The notes under the pieces were generated by a model. That model was given only the letters and a program-made list of their open reading frames with translations, was not told the DNA's origin and did not search any database. A stretch of DNA of 64,000 nucleotides from Lathyrus oleraceus (Eukaryota; Streptophyta; Magnoliopsida; Fabales; Fabaceae): positions 342,427,346-342,491,345 of the forward strand of contig NC_066585.1 in assembly GCF_024323335.1 (NCBI RefSeq), read 5' to 3'. Positions 48,881-60,446 of the stretch are shown here, in pieces. The position numbers and the translations under genes were made by a program. Position 1 is the stretch's first letter. Every line of letters begins with the position of its first letter.

Positions 48881-49972
48881 AATCCACTGTGAACCTGTCG
48901 ATATGAATAGCCTCGGCTTTTCAGATGATCAGGGTGAAGAGTGGTTGAATACAATAAAAGCCTGAAAATTTGCACCGGAGTAAAGTGAAGTAACAATGCC
49001 GGTCATAATCGGAAAAGAGGTGATCTTGAAAGAAAAATCCGTCTGGTACGGCGAGAGTCGGCCTGAATACCGAAAAAGAATGTTAACCTGGATACCAAAA
49101 TAAATGGTACACAGAAATAACCATGGCCTGAATGCCGCTCATCAGTCTGATTACTGGAAATGACGTCGATCTGAGCATCGGAAGATATGAGATTATTAAC
49201 ATCGGTCTGAACACCGAGAGACTGGTCTAAATGCCACTTCGGTCTGAATACCGGAAAATCTGGCCTGAATGCCACTTCGGTCTGAATACTGGAAAGCTGG
49301 CCTGAATGCCACAAGTTGCATCGACCTGAATGTCGGAAACTTCTTCGATCTGAACATCGGAAAATCTGGCCTGAATGCCACTTCGTTCTGAATACCGGAA
49401 AGTTGGCCTGAATGCCACAAGTTGCATCGACCTGAATGTCGGAAACTTCTTCGATCTGAACATCGGAAAATTGGCCTGAATGCCACTTCGGTCTGAATAC
49501 CGGAAAGCTGGCCTGAATGCCACAAGTTGCATCGACCTGAATGTCGGAAACTTCTTCGATCTGAACATCGGAAAATTGGCCTGAATGCCACTTCGGTCTG
49601 AATACCGGAAAGTTGGCCTGAATGCCACAAGTTGCATCGACCTGAATGTCGGAAACTTCTTCGATCTGAACATCGGAAAACTGGCCTGAATGCCACTTCG
49701 GTCTGAATACCGGAAAATCTGGCCTGAATGCCACTTCTGATGGGGATTTTCTCATGCCTGCCAGCATCGGCAGAAAATAAGGAAAATGATCATTGAGGCG
49801 GCACGTGGGCCAACGACCCCTGCTGGGAATAATAAAGATAAGCCACGAACAGGATGCCCCTATTCAATCCACCGTGAACCTGTCGATATGAACAACCTCG
49901 GCTTTCAGATGACCAGGGCAAAAAGTGGTTAAATACCAAGAACAAACGAACAATTTGCGCTCCGCTGGGAAT
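48872..49972 (-). repeat. About 110 bp direct repeat bracketing the 3'UTR array of element A
   Basis: The segment next to the polypurine tract (48872-48985, CCCCTATTCAATCCACTGTG...) recurs at 49856-49972 with a handful of changes, including a second CCCCTATTC (minus GAATAGGGG). The hairpin array lies between the two copies. Confidence 0.88.
48995..49745 (-). repeat. Element A 3'UTR array of mini inverted repeats (about 21 bp monomer, 105 bp higher-order unit)
   Basis: Some thirty units with a constant CTGAAT/CTGAAC core flanked by complementary 4-base arms, such as TGGC/GCCA, CGGT/ACCG, CGAC/GTCG and CGAT/ATCG. From about 49299 the units follow a fixed order repeated every 105-106 bp (starts at 49299, 49405, 49510, 49615). 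The left part (49001-49230) has single irregular units with other arms. Minus-strand frames of 148-254 codons are open through the array only because the period is a multiple of three and stops are absent. Confidence 0.92.
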
Positions 49973-51679
49973 TATTAATATTTTTTCTTTCCTTGAACCC
50001 CAAAAAACTTCATGTCACTCTTACTGCCAAACAATGAACCCCGTTCTCCATTTGAACCCCATTCTCCAGAAGACACTCCGCGTCTCCTTCTCTCCTGATG
50101 GACCCCGATCTCCGTGCTGATCGCGTAACGTTCTTCAATCTTCACTTCCATCTCCGAACGACGGAATCTCTTCCTCCAATATCATGCTACTGGGGAATAC
50201 TGTTGATTCAAAATCACGATGCCGAACTCCTCAGAGTAACCTCTTCACCAACCAGCTAAACCAATTCTCAAACGGTAACCACGGCTCGAGACTAGTTTAT
50301 GCTTACAATGCCGATGCGTGAACCTTACAGCGTAATGCTCCATAACCATGGAAATGCTACGCTATTAATTGTGCAATATGCTATTCTTCTCGAATTGATG
50401 AATGCATAAAAAATACCCCCCTCAGGGGACGACACAAGCAACTCTGTTGAGGAACTCGATATCGCTCCAATCTCCAACCCTGCTTAGGATAACACTGATG
50501 CTGGGGAAAGAGCAACCCTCATTGGGGATGACCTCTACTGAACTCGATCCGCTTGGGGACTTTACTGGGGAAAAACTACCAACGCACACCCCTGCCGGGG
50601 GGATAGCAACCTGCAGACCTGCTGGGGAAATAACAATCTCAACCCTGCTAGGGGAAACATCAAACTTTAGGCCTGACTGCCGAAGAAACACCGACCTCGA
50701 ACCCACTGGGGAGATACGGAATATTCGACATGGAACATCTGTTGACTCGTCGAACCCTGGCATTCACCATCTAACCATAGTGTCAACTTTCCACTTCCTC
50801 AGACTTTGAAGAGTCTTCTTGATTAACCCTCTAGGATCGTCGCAATTTTCTCGCCGTCTCTACACCATTCCTCAACTCCTTGTCCCTGATTGGACCTCAA
50901 AGGAATCTTTTGTCAAAAACGCTTCATACCACAACCTACAAGTGAGTGAAAATAACCAACAACACCTGGAAGAGATCGTTAGATAAAACGTGCCCCAGGC
51001 GTGCCAAAATTTCAACACCCAGGTCACTCTACCTTCCAAATAAGATTTCAAGTTTTCAATCCTATAAACATGCATTGGAAGGGACCCATACGTCTCAAAA
51101 TGCAAAGATTCTTATCAAAATAAACGGATGTTTTTGCAATCAAAGCGGTAATGAAAACAAAAACAAAATTATTTGACTGAATATGCATTTTATTGATTGA
51201 AAAAGGTGGCTCGTAACTGAGCAATACACAGGAAACAATCCCTGAAAAGAGGTAATTGCGCATAAAAGGAAAATCTATCCTAATGGCAATGTGAAACCCG
51301 TGATCTCATCGAGTTCCAACCCGGTTACAACCCGTATGTCCTCAAGACTCTCCGCACTTTCTGCCTTCCAAAACAAGACGCTTCCGACCGATCTCCGCTT
51401 TCAGATTATCCATGTGTCATATCCAAAGTACAAACGATCATGCTAGACGCAGTTGTTCGTTTCATTCCCTCTTTTGCCTGGACCGCCCTTTCGGGTTTTC
51501 AGTCCACCGGGATACCCTTTTTTGCCCAAGCCACCTTTGTGGGGTTTTCGACTTGCCGGGTGTACAGTTTTTTTCTTTTTATCCCTAATTTTTGCCCGAA
51601 CCTTTTTTCATTTTTATTTGGTTCGCCGGGATGCCCATTTTTGCCTGGACTATTTTATTCTTTTCGTCCAGCGGATCTC
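49973..51679 (-). other. Remaining 3'UTR of element A
   Basis: Non-coding. At 50180-50730 the motif CTGGGGA recurs about nine times at irregular spacing; at 51470-51665 T-rich segments with TTTTTGCC(C/T)G and GGTTCGCCGGGATGCCC recur. No open frame with a recognisable motif. Confidence 0.6.
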
Positions 51680-52846
51680 TTATACGAAGTATTTTTTAAC
51701 TGCGTCCGCATTCACATGGGATGGAAAATCCTCGCCATCCATGGTCATCAACAACAAGGCTCCGCCAGAGAAAACCTTCTTGACCACGAATGGACCTTCA
51801 TAATTAGGTGTCCACTTGCCCCGACGATCGTTCTGAGGAGGAAGGATCTTTTTCAACACCATATTTCCCACATGGTACACACGAGGTCGCACCTTTCGGT
51901 CAAAAGCACGCTTCATTCGTTGCTGGTACAACTGCCCATGACAAATGGCCGCCAACCTCTTTTCCTCAATCAGGCTCAACTCTTCATACCGAGTCCTTAC
52001 CCACTCAGCCTCTTCCAATTTCACATCCATCAGGACTCTTAATGAGGGAATCTTGACCTCAACTGGTAGCACAACTTCCATCCCATACACAAGCGAGAAA
52101 GGCGTTGCCCCAGTAGATGTACGCACTGAGGTCCGATACCCATGCAATGCAAACGACAACATCTTGTACCAATTCTTATAGGTCACGACCATCTTCTGCA
52201 CAATCTTCTTAGTATTCTTATTAGCCTCCTCGACCGCCCCATTCATCTTTGGACGATAAGGAGAAGAATTGTGATGCTCGATCTTGAACTCCCGGCATAG
52301 TTCCACCATTATCTTGTTGTTGAGATTAGAACCATTATCGGTGATGATTCTTTCAGGAAGCCCATATCTGCAAATGATGTCTCTTTTCAGGAACCTGGCA
52401 ACAACCTGTTTCGTCACGTTTGCATAAGAGGCCGCTTCCACCCACTTGGTGAAATAATCAATAGCCACTAATATGAACCGGTGCCCATTCGAAGCCGTAG
52501 GTTCGATCTTTCCTATCATATCAATGCCCCACATAGCAAACGGCCACGGAGACGACATCAAACTCAACGGATTCGGAGGCACGTGCACCTTGTCAGCATA
52601 AATCTGGCATTTATGACATTTCCGCACGAAGTTGAAACACTGAGCCTCCATTGTCATCCAATAATACCCAACCCTTAACAACTTTTTCACCATCGCATTC
52701 CCACTGACATGGGTACCAAACGACCCCTCGTGCACCTCTTTCATCAATTGGCTTGCTTCTTTGTCATCGACACATCTAAGCAAAACCCAATCAAAATTCC
52801 TCTTGTACAAAACCCCATCTTTGTTCAGATAGAACACCATGGCCAA
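51680..52846 (-). pseudogene. Element A integrase
   Basis: 388-codon open stretch, ending VKKYFV at its stop. It carries the zinc-binding region (H-x-H ... CHKCQ near residue 80), the catalytic core with WGIDMIG, IITDNGSN and the final glutamate in GAVEEANKN, and a C-terminal domain (GPFVVKKVFSGGAL). No chromodomain follows, as expected for Tat elements. It is out of frame with the RNase H part: a one-base loss near 52905 separates them. Individually the integrase looks intact. Confidence 0.92.
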
Positions 52847-52851
52847 CCTCC

Positions 52852-53598
52852 TCAGAGTCTTTCGGTCCTTCTTAGACGCTCCCTCAGGATACTCTTGGGT
52901 CTCCAGTACCGCTTGATGTCATAATACCACGGCTTTTCATCATCAGGCATCGTTTCGACAACAAACACATAAGCCTGTCTATCCATCCTTCCCACGTCAA
53001 CACTAGGAACTTGATTCCACCACTGCACTTTAATCAAAGCGGCCAGAGTAGCCAAGGCATCTGCCAAAGGATTTTCTTCCCTCGGCACATGGTGTAATTC
53101 CACCTTGGTGAAGAACGTCAACAACCTCCTCGTATAATCCCGGTATGGAATTAAGTGAGATTGATGCGTAAGCCATTTCCCATTAACCTGGTTCACAACC
53201 AAAGTTGAATCTCCATATATAACAAGGTTCTTGATTCGCAAATCAATCGCCTCTTCGATACCCAAGATACAAGCTTCGTATTCAGCCACATTGTTGGTGC
53301 ATTCAAATGTTAGCCGGGCAGCAAAAGGAATGTGGGATCCCTTCGGCGTAACCAAAACAACGCCAACTCCACTACCATTCACGTTTACGGCCCCATCAAA
53401 CATCAGAATCCATTCGGACTCGGGGTCAGGATCCTCCTCCGGGATAGGCTCCTCACAATCTTTCGATTTGAGAAACATGATGTCCTCATCAGGGAACTCA
53501 AATTTCATCGATTGATAATCCTCAATGGGTTGCTGGGCGAGGTAATCAGACAATACACTCCCCTTTATTGCTTTTTGAGAAGTGTACTGGATATCGTA
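52852..53598 (-). pseudogene. Element A archaeal-type RNase H (second RNase H)
   Basis: Reads WILMFDGAVNVNGSGVG (first acidic residue), NNVAEYEACILGIE (glutamate), VYGDSTLVVNQ-type (aspartate; observed IYGDSTLVV) and ENPLADALATLA. This is the additional archaeal-type RNase H of Tat/Ogre elements, located after the ordinary gypsy RNase H. The region is separated from RT by an in-frame TAA at 53599-53601 and from integrase by the frameshift near 52905. Confidence 0.9.
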
Positions 53599-54849
53599 TT
53601 AAGTCAAAATCATTTGCCATCTCGCAACCCGTCCGGTCAATGCTGGCTTCTCAAATATATACTTGATCGGATCCATCTTGGAAATCAACAAAGTGGTATG
53701 AACCAGCATATACTGTCTTAGTCGGCGAGCAGCCCATGCCAAAGCGCAACAAGTTTTCTCGAGCAGTGAATATCTTGTTTCACAGTCGGTAAACTTTTTG
53801 CTAAGGTAGTAAATTGCATGCTCTTTTCGACCAGACTCGTCATGCTGCCCCAGTACACACCCCATAGACCCCTCGAGGATTGTCAAGTACAGAATTAATG
53901 GTCGTCCCTCCACATGAGGCATCAGAATCGGAGGCTCCTGCAAATATTCTTTTATTCTTTCGAATGCCTCTTGGCAATCATCATTCCACCTGACCGTTTG
54001 ATCTTTTCTCAACAACTTGAATATGGGTTCACACGTGGCCGTTAGATGAGATATGAACCTTGAAATGTAGTTCAACCTACCTAAGAAACCACGAACCTCT
54101 TTTTCTGTTCTCGATTCAGGCATTTCTTGTATCGCTTTTACTTTAGCAGGATCAACCTCGATTCCCTTTTCACTTACAATAAACCCCAGCAACTTACCGG
54201 ACCGCACTCCGAAAGTGCACTTATTCGGATTCAACCTCAATTTGAATTGTCTCAACCGGTCAAACAACTTGGCCAAGTCTACCAAATGCCCCTCTTCTGT
54301 TTGGGACTTCGCTATCATGTCATCAACATAGCATTCGATCTCATGATGAATCATATCATGAAACAAGGTCACCATAGCTCTTTGATACGTGGCACCGGCG
54401 TTCTTGAGACCGAATGGCATCACCTTATAACAAAAAGTGCCCCACGGTGTGATGAACGTTGTTTTCTCCATATCATCTGGCGACATTTTAATTTGATTAT
54501 AGCCAGAAAAGCCATCCATGAAGGAAAACACCGAGAATTGAGTCGTATTATCTACCAACACATCGATGTGAGGTAATGGGAAATCATCTTTCGGGCTAGC
54601 TCTGTTCAAATCCCGGTAGTCCATACACATCCTCACCTTTCCATCCTTCTTCGGTACCGGCACAATGTTCGCGACCCAAGGCGGATAATTAGTGACAGCT
54701 AGGAAACTAGCGTCCAACTGCTTCTGCACCTCCTCTTTGATTTTCATGGCCATCTCGGGTTGAGTTCTGTGCAACTTCTGCTTCACTGGAGGACAATCTT
54801 CTCTTAATGGCAACTTGTGTACAACAATATTGGTATCCAACCCTGGCAT
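53599..54849 (-). pseudogene. Element A reverse transcriptase and first RNase H
   Basis: 416-codon stretch with RT motifs PVPKKDGKVRMCMDYRDLN, FSFMDGFSGYNQI (first catalytic aspartate), PFGLKNAGATYQRAM, CYVDDMIAKS (catalytic pair) and LGFIVSEKGIEVDP, then the gypsy RNase H (GCVLGQHDESGRKEHAIYYLS, LEKTCCALAWA). The catalytic residues are all present. It ends at the premature TAA at 53599-53601. Confidence 0.95.
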
Positions 54850-55158
54850 ATCTTGATAAGACCAGACGAAGTATCAACATACTCTTTCAACGGTGCTACC
54901 ATTCTGCTCTTGACATTCACCTCCAAAGCGGCCCCAATTTTTACTTCCTTTCTGACCTCCTCGGTACCCAGATTAACAATCTCAACTTGCTCCTCGTGCG
55001 GTTGAATCACCTTCTCCTCTTGTTTCAACAACCTGGCTAACTCTTCCGACAGTTCACAATCTTCTTCGCCTTCTTCTTCGACATGATAGATAGGATTTTC
55101 GAAGTCATATAGAGGTGTAACAGAATTGTTATCAATGAGATCCGGAGAATGATCGCAT
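54850..55158 (-). pseudogene. Element A pol N-terminal segment (exon after predicted intron)
   Basis: Acidic stretch CDHSPDLIDNNSV...YHVEEEGEEDCELSEELARLL leading to KEYVD just before RT. It precedes RT in Ogre polyproteins. A one-base loss within about 54863-54875 puts it out of frame with RT. Confidence 0.8.
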
Positions 55159-55433
55159 CTGCATGAATGTTGATTCATGCATTGCTTTAGAGTCGGAATG
55201 AGACAAATTAAAAGGAAGAAAAATGAAAATAAACATTGCCATTTTTATTATTTTTTTTAACTGCAAAAATAAATGAAAAACAGGGAACACCACTTTTAAT
55301 GCGAAAAACATCCGTTTATTAATGATGCAAATGTTGCAAAATGAAACATGAGGTGGCCCTTACAATGGACCATTACGTTTCGGGAAAAACGTATGGCTTT
55401 CATGCAAACAAGATTAACAAATAGAAATATTAC
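55159..55433 (-). other. Predicted spliceable intron between pro and pol of element A
   Basis: On the minus strand a GTAATATTT donor (from 55433) overlaps the stop that ends gag-pro. A TTCATGCAG acceptor (to 55159) precedes the acidic pol segment. Removal of these 275 bases would fuse the two frames (phase 2) and bypass the stop. The segment is AT-rich with a T-rich 3' part. Splicing at this place is known from pea Ogre; the exact sites here are my inference. Confidence 0.6.
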
Positions 55434-56374
55434 TCTTCACGCAGAGTGACAGTGATGATCTTTTCGGCTTTCCAGTTCTGGATCTCCATCCCTGGTACGC
55501 ACGGTTTTATCCACGAGTCGAGCTCGCAGTCACTGTCAGTCTCTTCACCCACCGCACAGACGCGATCTGGATCTAACATTCCAGCACTGGTGAACGTGAA
55601 CGGTTGACGACGTCCTCTATTCTGTCCAGACGAGCCTTGGCCCGACATATAACCAACCCCAAACCTGTCCTCTTTCGCCGCAATGTCTATCATTCTTCCC
55701 CAACCTGGGGCTTCCCCACTCTTCACCACTTCTACAGCCTGTCTATAAGAAGCAATGAACGACTTCTTCTCTCTTTCAGCAAAAACGGAATTCTCCATTT
55801 TAACGGTTTGAAACGCCTGACTCAGTGTTTCAAATATTTCACCGTCCATGTCCACATATTTGAATGATGACAACTGGCTGACAAAAATATCCTCCTCCCC
55901 ACAAACTGTTACGACCTGCCCGTCCCAGATATACTTTAACTTCTGGTGCAAAGTCGAAGTTACTGCTCCAGCAGCGTGTATCCACGGTCGACCCAACAAG
56001 CAACTGTATGCCGGCTGAATGTCCATGACATAGAACACAGACTTGAACACCTCGGGACCAATCTTCACAGGGATCTCAACTTCCCCAAACACAACCCTCT
56101 TAGAGCCATCAAACGCTCTAACCACCAAATCAGTCGGCCTCAAAACCACTCCTTCGCAGTCCAACTTAGCCAAGGCCTTCTTAGGCAACATATTGAGTGA
56201 CAAGCTTGTATCAACCAGAACATGCGAAAGCACGAATCCTTTACACTCCATCAAAATATGTAATGCCTTATTGTGATTACGCCCGTCCATAGTAAGATCG
56301 AGATCAGCGAAACCCAACCCATGGCTGGCATTGACATTTGACACCACTGTCTCCAACTGATTGACCGTGATCTC
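55434..56374 (-). pseudogene. Element A protease region
   Basis: Retropepsin-like stretch: NHNKALHILMECKGFVLSHV then VDTSLSLNMLPKKAL, where an Asp-Thr-Gly-type site would be expected but the third residue is serine; then YVMDIQPAYSCLLGRPWIHAAGAV, the typical second half. It lies in the same frame as gag, separated by a TAG at 56375-56377. Confidence 0.88.
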
Positions 56375-58714
56375 CTACGGGACATAGGCCCTCTTCAAGA
56401 TTTTTAACAAAGCATCTCTATGGCCTTCTGAACTCAGCAACAAAGATAAGATTGAAATCTTGGACGGAGTCTGCTGCAAATGATCAACAAGTTTATACTC
56501 AGACTTCTTGATAATCCTTAAAAACTCCTCGGCTTCAGCATCAAGCTCATTCTCCGGCTCAACAGGCGCCGGTGCCGCTTTAGGAGTACCCTCACTCACC
56601 ACCTGTTTACCTTTTGCCCTGGCTAAAGCCTCGGCCTTATCTCTCTGTTCTTTTTCTCCACCCACTCCTCTCAACGTATCAGGCGCAAACAACCTCCCGC
56701 TGCGAGTGAAACCACTAAGTCCGGCATTATCCACCTTTGAAACGGTGGTTTCACTTGCAGCCTGATCTTCCCTCTTTTTTCCATTATAATACACCTCCCC
56801 ACCATAGTCCCACGGCACAACATCATCATTTTCATATGGAATAGGTCCAGGCACCGTGATGGTAACTGGAGCCGCATCTGCCGACACTGACAAGTGGACA
56901 GGATCAAAATAAATGGTTATTGTTGAAACATCCTCCTTCTCTAAAGCAACTTTCTCAAATCGGAGGCTTCCCTCATCCATCATTCTCTGAATCGTCTCCC
57001 TCAACATTACACACCCATTTGTAGTGACAGTGCAAGCAGCAAAACAATTATCACAACCAGGGAAAAATCCATTTTCTATCAGACGTCTCTTGACCACAAA
57101 CATTGGAGTCCTCAACTGATCCACATCCGTCACCTCTATTTTTCTTTCATCCTTAGAAATAGCATTCACCCCCATCTGACCATGCATCGGCATGGGATTA
57201 GCATTAACATTCGGCGATGGTGAAAAATTGATGGCTTTGGAATCCACCAAGTCTTGGACAACATGCTTAAAGGCTTTACAACCCTCAATATTGTGCCCGG
57301 GAGCACCAAAATGGAACTCACACTTGGCGTTCTCATCATAACTGGCAGGCCTCTGATCTGGTCTTAACGGAGCTAGCATCCTCAGCTGAACCAACCCAAG
57401 ATCCTTCAACTTCTTAAACACAAGAGCATACGTCATAGGTGGCCTATCAAACTGACGATCTGCCATCCTTCCCCTAACTTGGTACCCAACTTTCTGTGTT
57501 CTATGTTGAAATGGCTGTTGTTGCTGTTGCTGTTGTGCAGGTTGATTATCAGCAGGAATCGTTACCGCAGTAGTATGCTGGTAGTAATGATTCCTACCGT
57601 GTCCTTTCTGGGCATACGCAACACTCGAATCACCCTTTTTCTTGCGCTGACCATTACCAAAGGGCTTCTTTACTCCAGACGACGGAGCATTTCCCTGTAT
57701 TTTCCCCATTCTCAGCCAACTTTTAATCCTCTCACCAGCCACTACTATATCTGCAAAGCCGGTAACCGGACATCCCACCATCCTTTCAGCAAAAGTCCCC
57801 TGAAGGGTACCCATGAACAAATCCGACATCTCCCGATCCACTAATGGAGGTTGAACTCTGGCAGCCAACTCTCTCCACCTTTGTGCATACTCTTTAAACC
57901 CTTCATTCGGCTTCTGAGACATACCCTGCAACTGGGTATGACTTGGTGCCATGTCAGCATTAAATTGGTACCGTTTGAAGAAAGCATCCCCCAAATCCTA
58001 CCAGCTCTTAATATCTAATGATCTCAACTTGGTGTACCACTCAAGAGACCCACCAGATAAGCTATCCTGGAAGAAGTACATCCAGAGCTTCCGATCCATG
58101 GTGTAGGCAGATATCTTTCGGACAAAGGCCTGAAGATGAGTTTCCGGGCAAGAACTCCCATTGTACTTATCAAACGTGGGCACTTTGAACTTCTGTGGAA
58201 TCACAATCCCCTCAACCAGCCCCATGTTTGTCATATTAATAGTCCCAGGAGAGGTATGGCTTTCCAGAGCCCTGATCATTTCTGCTAGTACCTGAATCTC
58301 TTTATTCGGCGGTTGAACACCATATTGACCGAACTGCTCATTCAACATAGAGAACTGATCCTCTTCCTTATCCTCCACAGCCCCAAAGAAAGGAGGAAAC
58401 TGAGTGTCCTTTAGAGTGTTCTCCACAGGACCTAGTCCACCGCCTGCAGCAAAACCAAAACCACCACCATTGTTGAGGACTACACCAGCATTAGCTGCCT
58501 TCCTTCTGGGATCGCCACCATCCCTAGAACCACCAGGACCATTGTTGGAGGTACCCTCTTGATTATTGCCACTATTGGCAACCGAAGCCCGCTCAAGCTT
58601 CTCCACCTTCTCAACGAGTGCTTTCTGCCCCAAGGCGAACCCTTGCATGGCGTTGATCAACTCACTCATCTTCTCTTTCTGCTCGAGAATGTCAGCGTTG
58701 GGTGGATCCATCAT
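56375..58714 (-). pseudogene. Element A gag
   Basis: Begins at ATG 58712-58714 (MMDPPNADILEQKEKMSELI) with an N-terminal coiled coil, a Gly/Asn-rich linker, then the capsid-like retrotransposon gag domain (KFKVPTFDKYNGSSCPETHL...FFQDSLSGGSLEWY and LGDAFFKRYQFNADMAPS), a Gln-rich tract and a FHFGAPGHNIEGCKAF knuckle-like motif. A TAG at 57995-57997 interrupts it and a second TAG (56375-56377) separates it from protease, all in one frame. Upstream of the ATG the frame stays open to 58960; a TTCTATTTTGCAG acceptor-like site at 58830-58843 hints at a spliced leader. Confidence 0.92.
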
Positions 58715-58960
58715 TCTGGGTTTGTTGCGTCTGGTAAAGTATTTGTGCGAACGAGCTACGTGCAAAGGAATGATTCTGCGTGCGCGAGCAATGACTCCTG
58801 AGTCAATCAAACATGTTAGATACTGACACCTGCAAAATAGAAGACAAGTTATTATGATTCGTGCATGAATGCAATGTCTATCCGTATGAGGAACATTCTG
58901 TCCTTCGATCCTGGCTTTATTGAGACGAATAATAATTTGACAGCAACATTCTAACATCAA

Positions 58961-59250
58961 TCATCTGGCTTTGCCGTACAGAACAGAAAGTTGTGCTCTA
59001 GCAAAGATATCACCTGACCATGTGTGTGTTAAGTGAGTGTGACACGGAGAAACAAATAAAGCTTTGAGATCAATCACTGAATGATAATAACCGCTGTATA
59101 TCAAAAGTGCGCAACACGTGCGAGAGTCATATATCATATCTGATACAAATCAAATTACAATCCTCCAGAATCGGAAAGAAATACAAGCAAGTGAATTCCG
59201 TCAACATGCCTGACGGTAATCCAACACATGATAACAACTGCAATAAAAGT
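58961..59250 (-). other. Spacer between ORF1 and gag of element A
   Basis: Non-coding, about 290 bp, as in other Ogre elements where ORF1 and gag are separated by a short untranslated stretch. Confidence 0.5.
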
Positions 59251-59631
59251 CTAATATGAAGAAGGTCCCACAGAAGGCTCTGCATCATCGACCATCCTGG
59301 TAAACTTCATAGTGAACCGGAGCTCAGTATTCTCCTGTTGAAGTCTTCCCACCTCTTTCTGATGAATCTTCATCTGACGGAAATAATGGTCCCTCTCCGC
59401 AAGATAGTGTTCTCTCTCGGCCATAATCTTTGCTTTCTCTTCTTCCTTAACCCTCAGCTTCGCTTCCCACTCGGTGGTAAGGGCTTTGGCTCTAGCTTCG
59501 CTTTGAGTCTTCACAAGGACTTGTCTCTTCTTTTCATCTTCAATGACCTTCAAAGCTCTAGCCAACTTCTCTTTGGTAAGGTCGTGTGTCATACGGTGAA
59601 CTGGCTTTGGTGTTTTGCTTTGGAAAGCAAA
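59251..59631 (-). pseudogene. C-terminal coiled coil of Ogre ORF1, truncated by insertion
   Basis: Open frame from the junction at 59631 to the stop at 59251. It is rich in Lys/Glu/Arg heptads (EKLARALKVIEDEKKRQVL, AERDHYFRQMKIHQKEVGRL) and ends EPSVGPSSY. Position upstream of gag and a coiled-coil tail fit the extra ORF1 specific to Ogre elements; its function is unknown. The N-terminal part is cut off by element B. Apparent continuation of the frame a few codons into the LTR of B is accidental. Confidence 0.7.
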
Positions 59632-60446
59632 TGTCGCGGATAGCAAGAGTCGCCACCGACTTTTCTTTTATCCAATAAGGAAAGGTGGAAAAGAACAAGA
59701 AAGACCTTAATTAGATTTTGGGTTCGGGAGATACATTATACAAAGGGAAGGTGTTAGCACCCTTTGTATCCATGGTTATCCATGGGCTCTTAATTGCTTG
59801 ATCACTTATGTTTGTCTGAAAAAAGTGTTTGTGAATTGCTTAAAAAATGTCTTGAAAAGAGAGTTTAACTTTGTAATGATTCTTGTACGAATGTATACAA
59901 AGTATTTATCTCGTTTAATTTTGAAAGCGGTTTAGAAAAATATAACTTGGCAATGATTCTAGTACGAATGTATACCAAGTGGTGATTTTCTAGTATTTGC
60001 AAAGTGTGAGGTATGAAAAATGTTTTAGGTTGTGAGCCAGCAATTAAGCGTTATAGCTACCCAAGGTCTTTATGGGCATTTCCTATCCTTATGAGGGTAA
60101 AACGATCCTTACTATTGAGAAGTAAGTAGTTTTATCCTTTGGATGTAAAAGGGTCATCATAGGGTCATCGATTGGTCATTGAAGGCAACATTTGTAAGGA
60201 TACCTTAGCATTCGAAGGGACGATCATCATTTAACCGTAGGCTACGACGAAGGGTCATCGAGGGACAAAATCATATATTCGCAGGCAACATCCGAGGGAC
60301 TATGATTTATTTGATAGGGACATGATGATTTAATAGAAGGGTCTTTGCTAAGTGTATCCCCACATTCGCGGGACATGACCATAATACCGTAATATCGTAA
60401 GGCAACAAAGAGAGGTCCAAGATCACGTATTCAAAGGCAATATTTT

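Larger units (their letters stand above)
43635..59631 (-). mobile_element. Ogre-like (Tat lineage Ty3/gypsy) element A, 5' part beyond an insertion
   Basis: From its 3' end: LTR 43635-48867, polypurine tract, 3'UTR with tandem repeats (48868-51679), integrase, archaeal-type RNase H, RNase H, RT, predicted intron, protease, gag and the C-terminal end of ORF1. ORF1 upstream of gag, a tRNA-Arg-type family, a pro/pol intron, two RNase H domains and 3'UTR arrays are the described hallmarks of Ogre elements. The 5' end is missing here because element B is inserted at 59632. Stops and frameshifts make this copy non-functional. Confidence 0.88.

Noticed and set aside
49003..49767. Repetitive minus-strand protein of up to 254 residues, open in all three frames
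   Set aside because: Openness in every frame follows from a tandem repeat whose period (105) is a multiple of three and which lacks stop triplets; there is no start context or relation to known proteins, and it lies in a 3'UTR.
59251..59646. A complete 131-residue gene starting at 59646
   Set aside because: The apparent start is a TTG lying inside the LTR of element B; the ORF1 sequence of element A is truncated at 59631.
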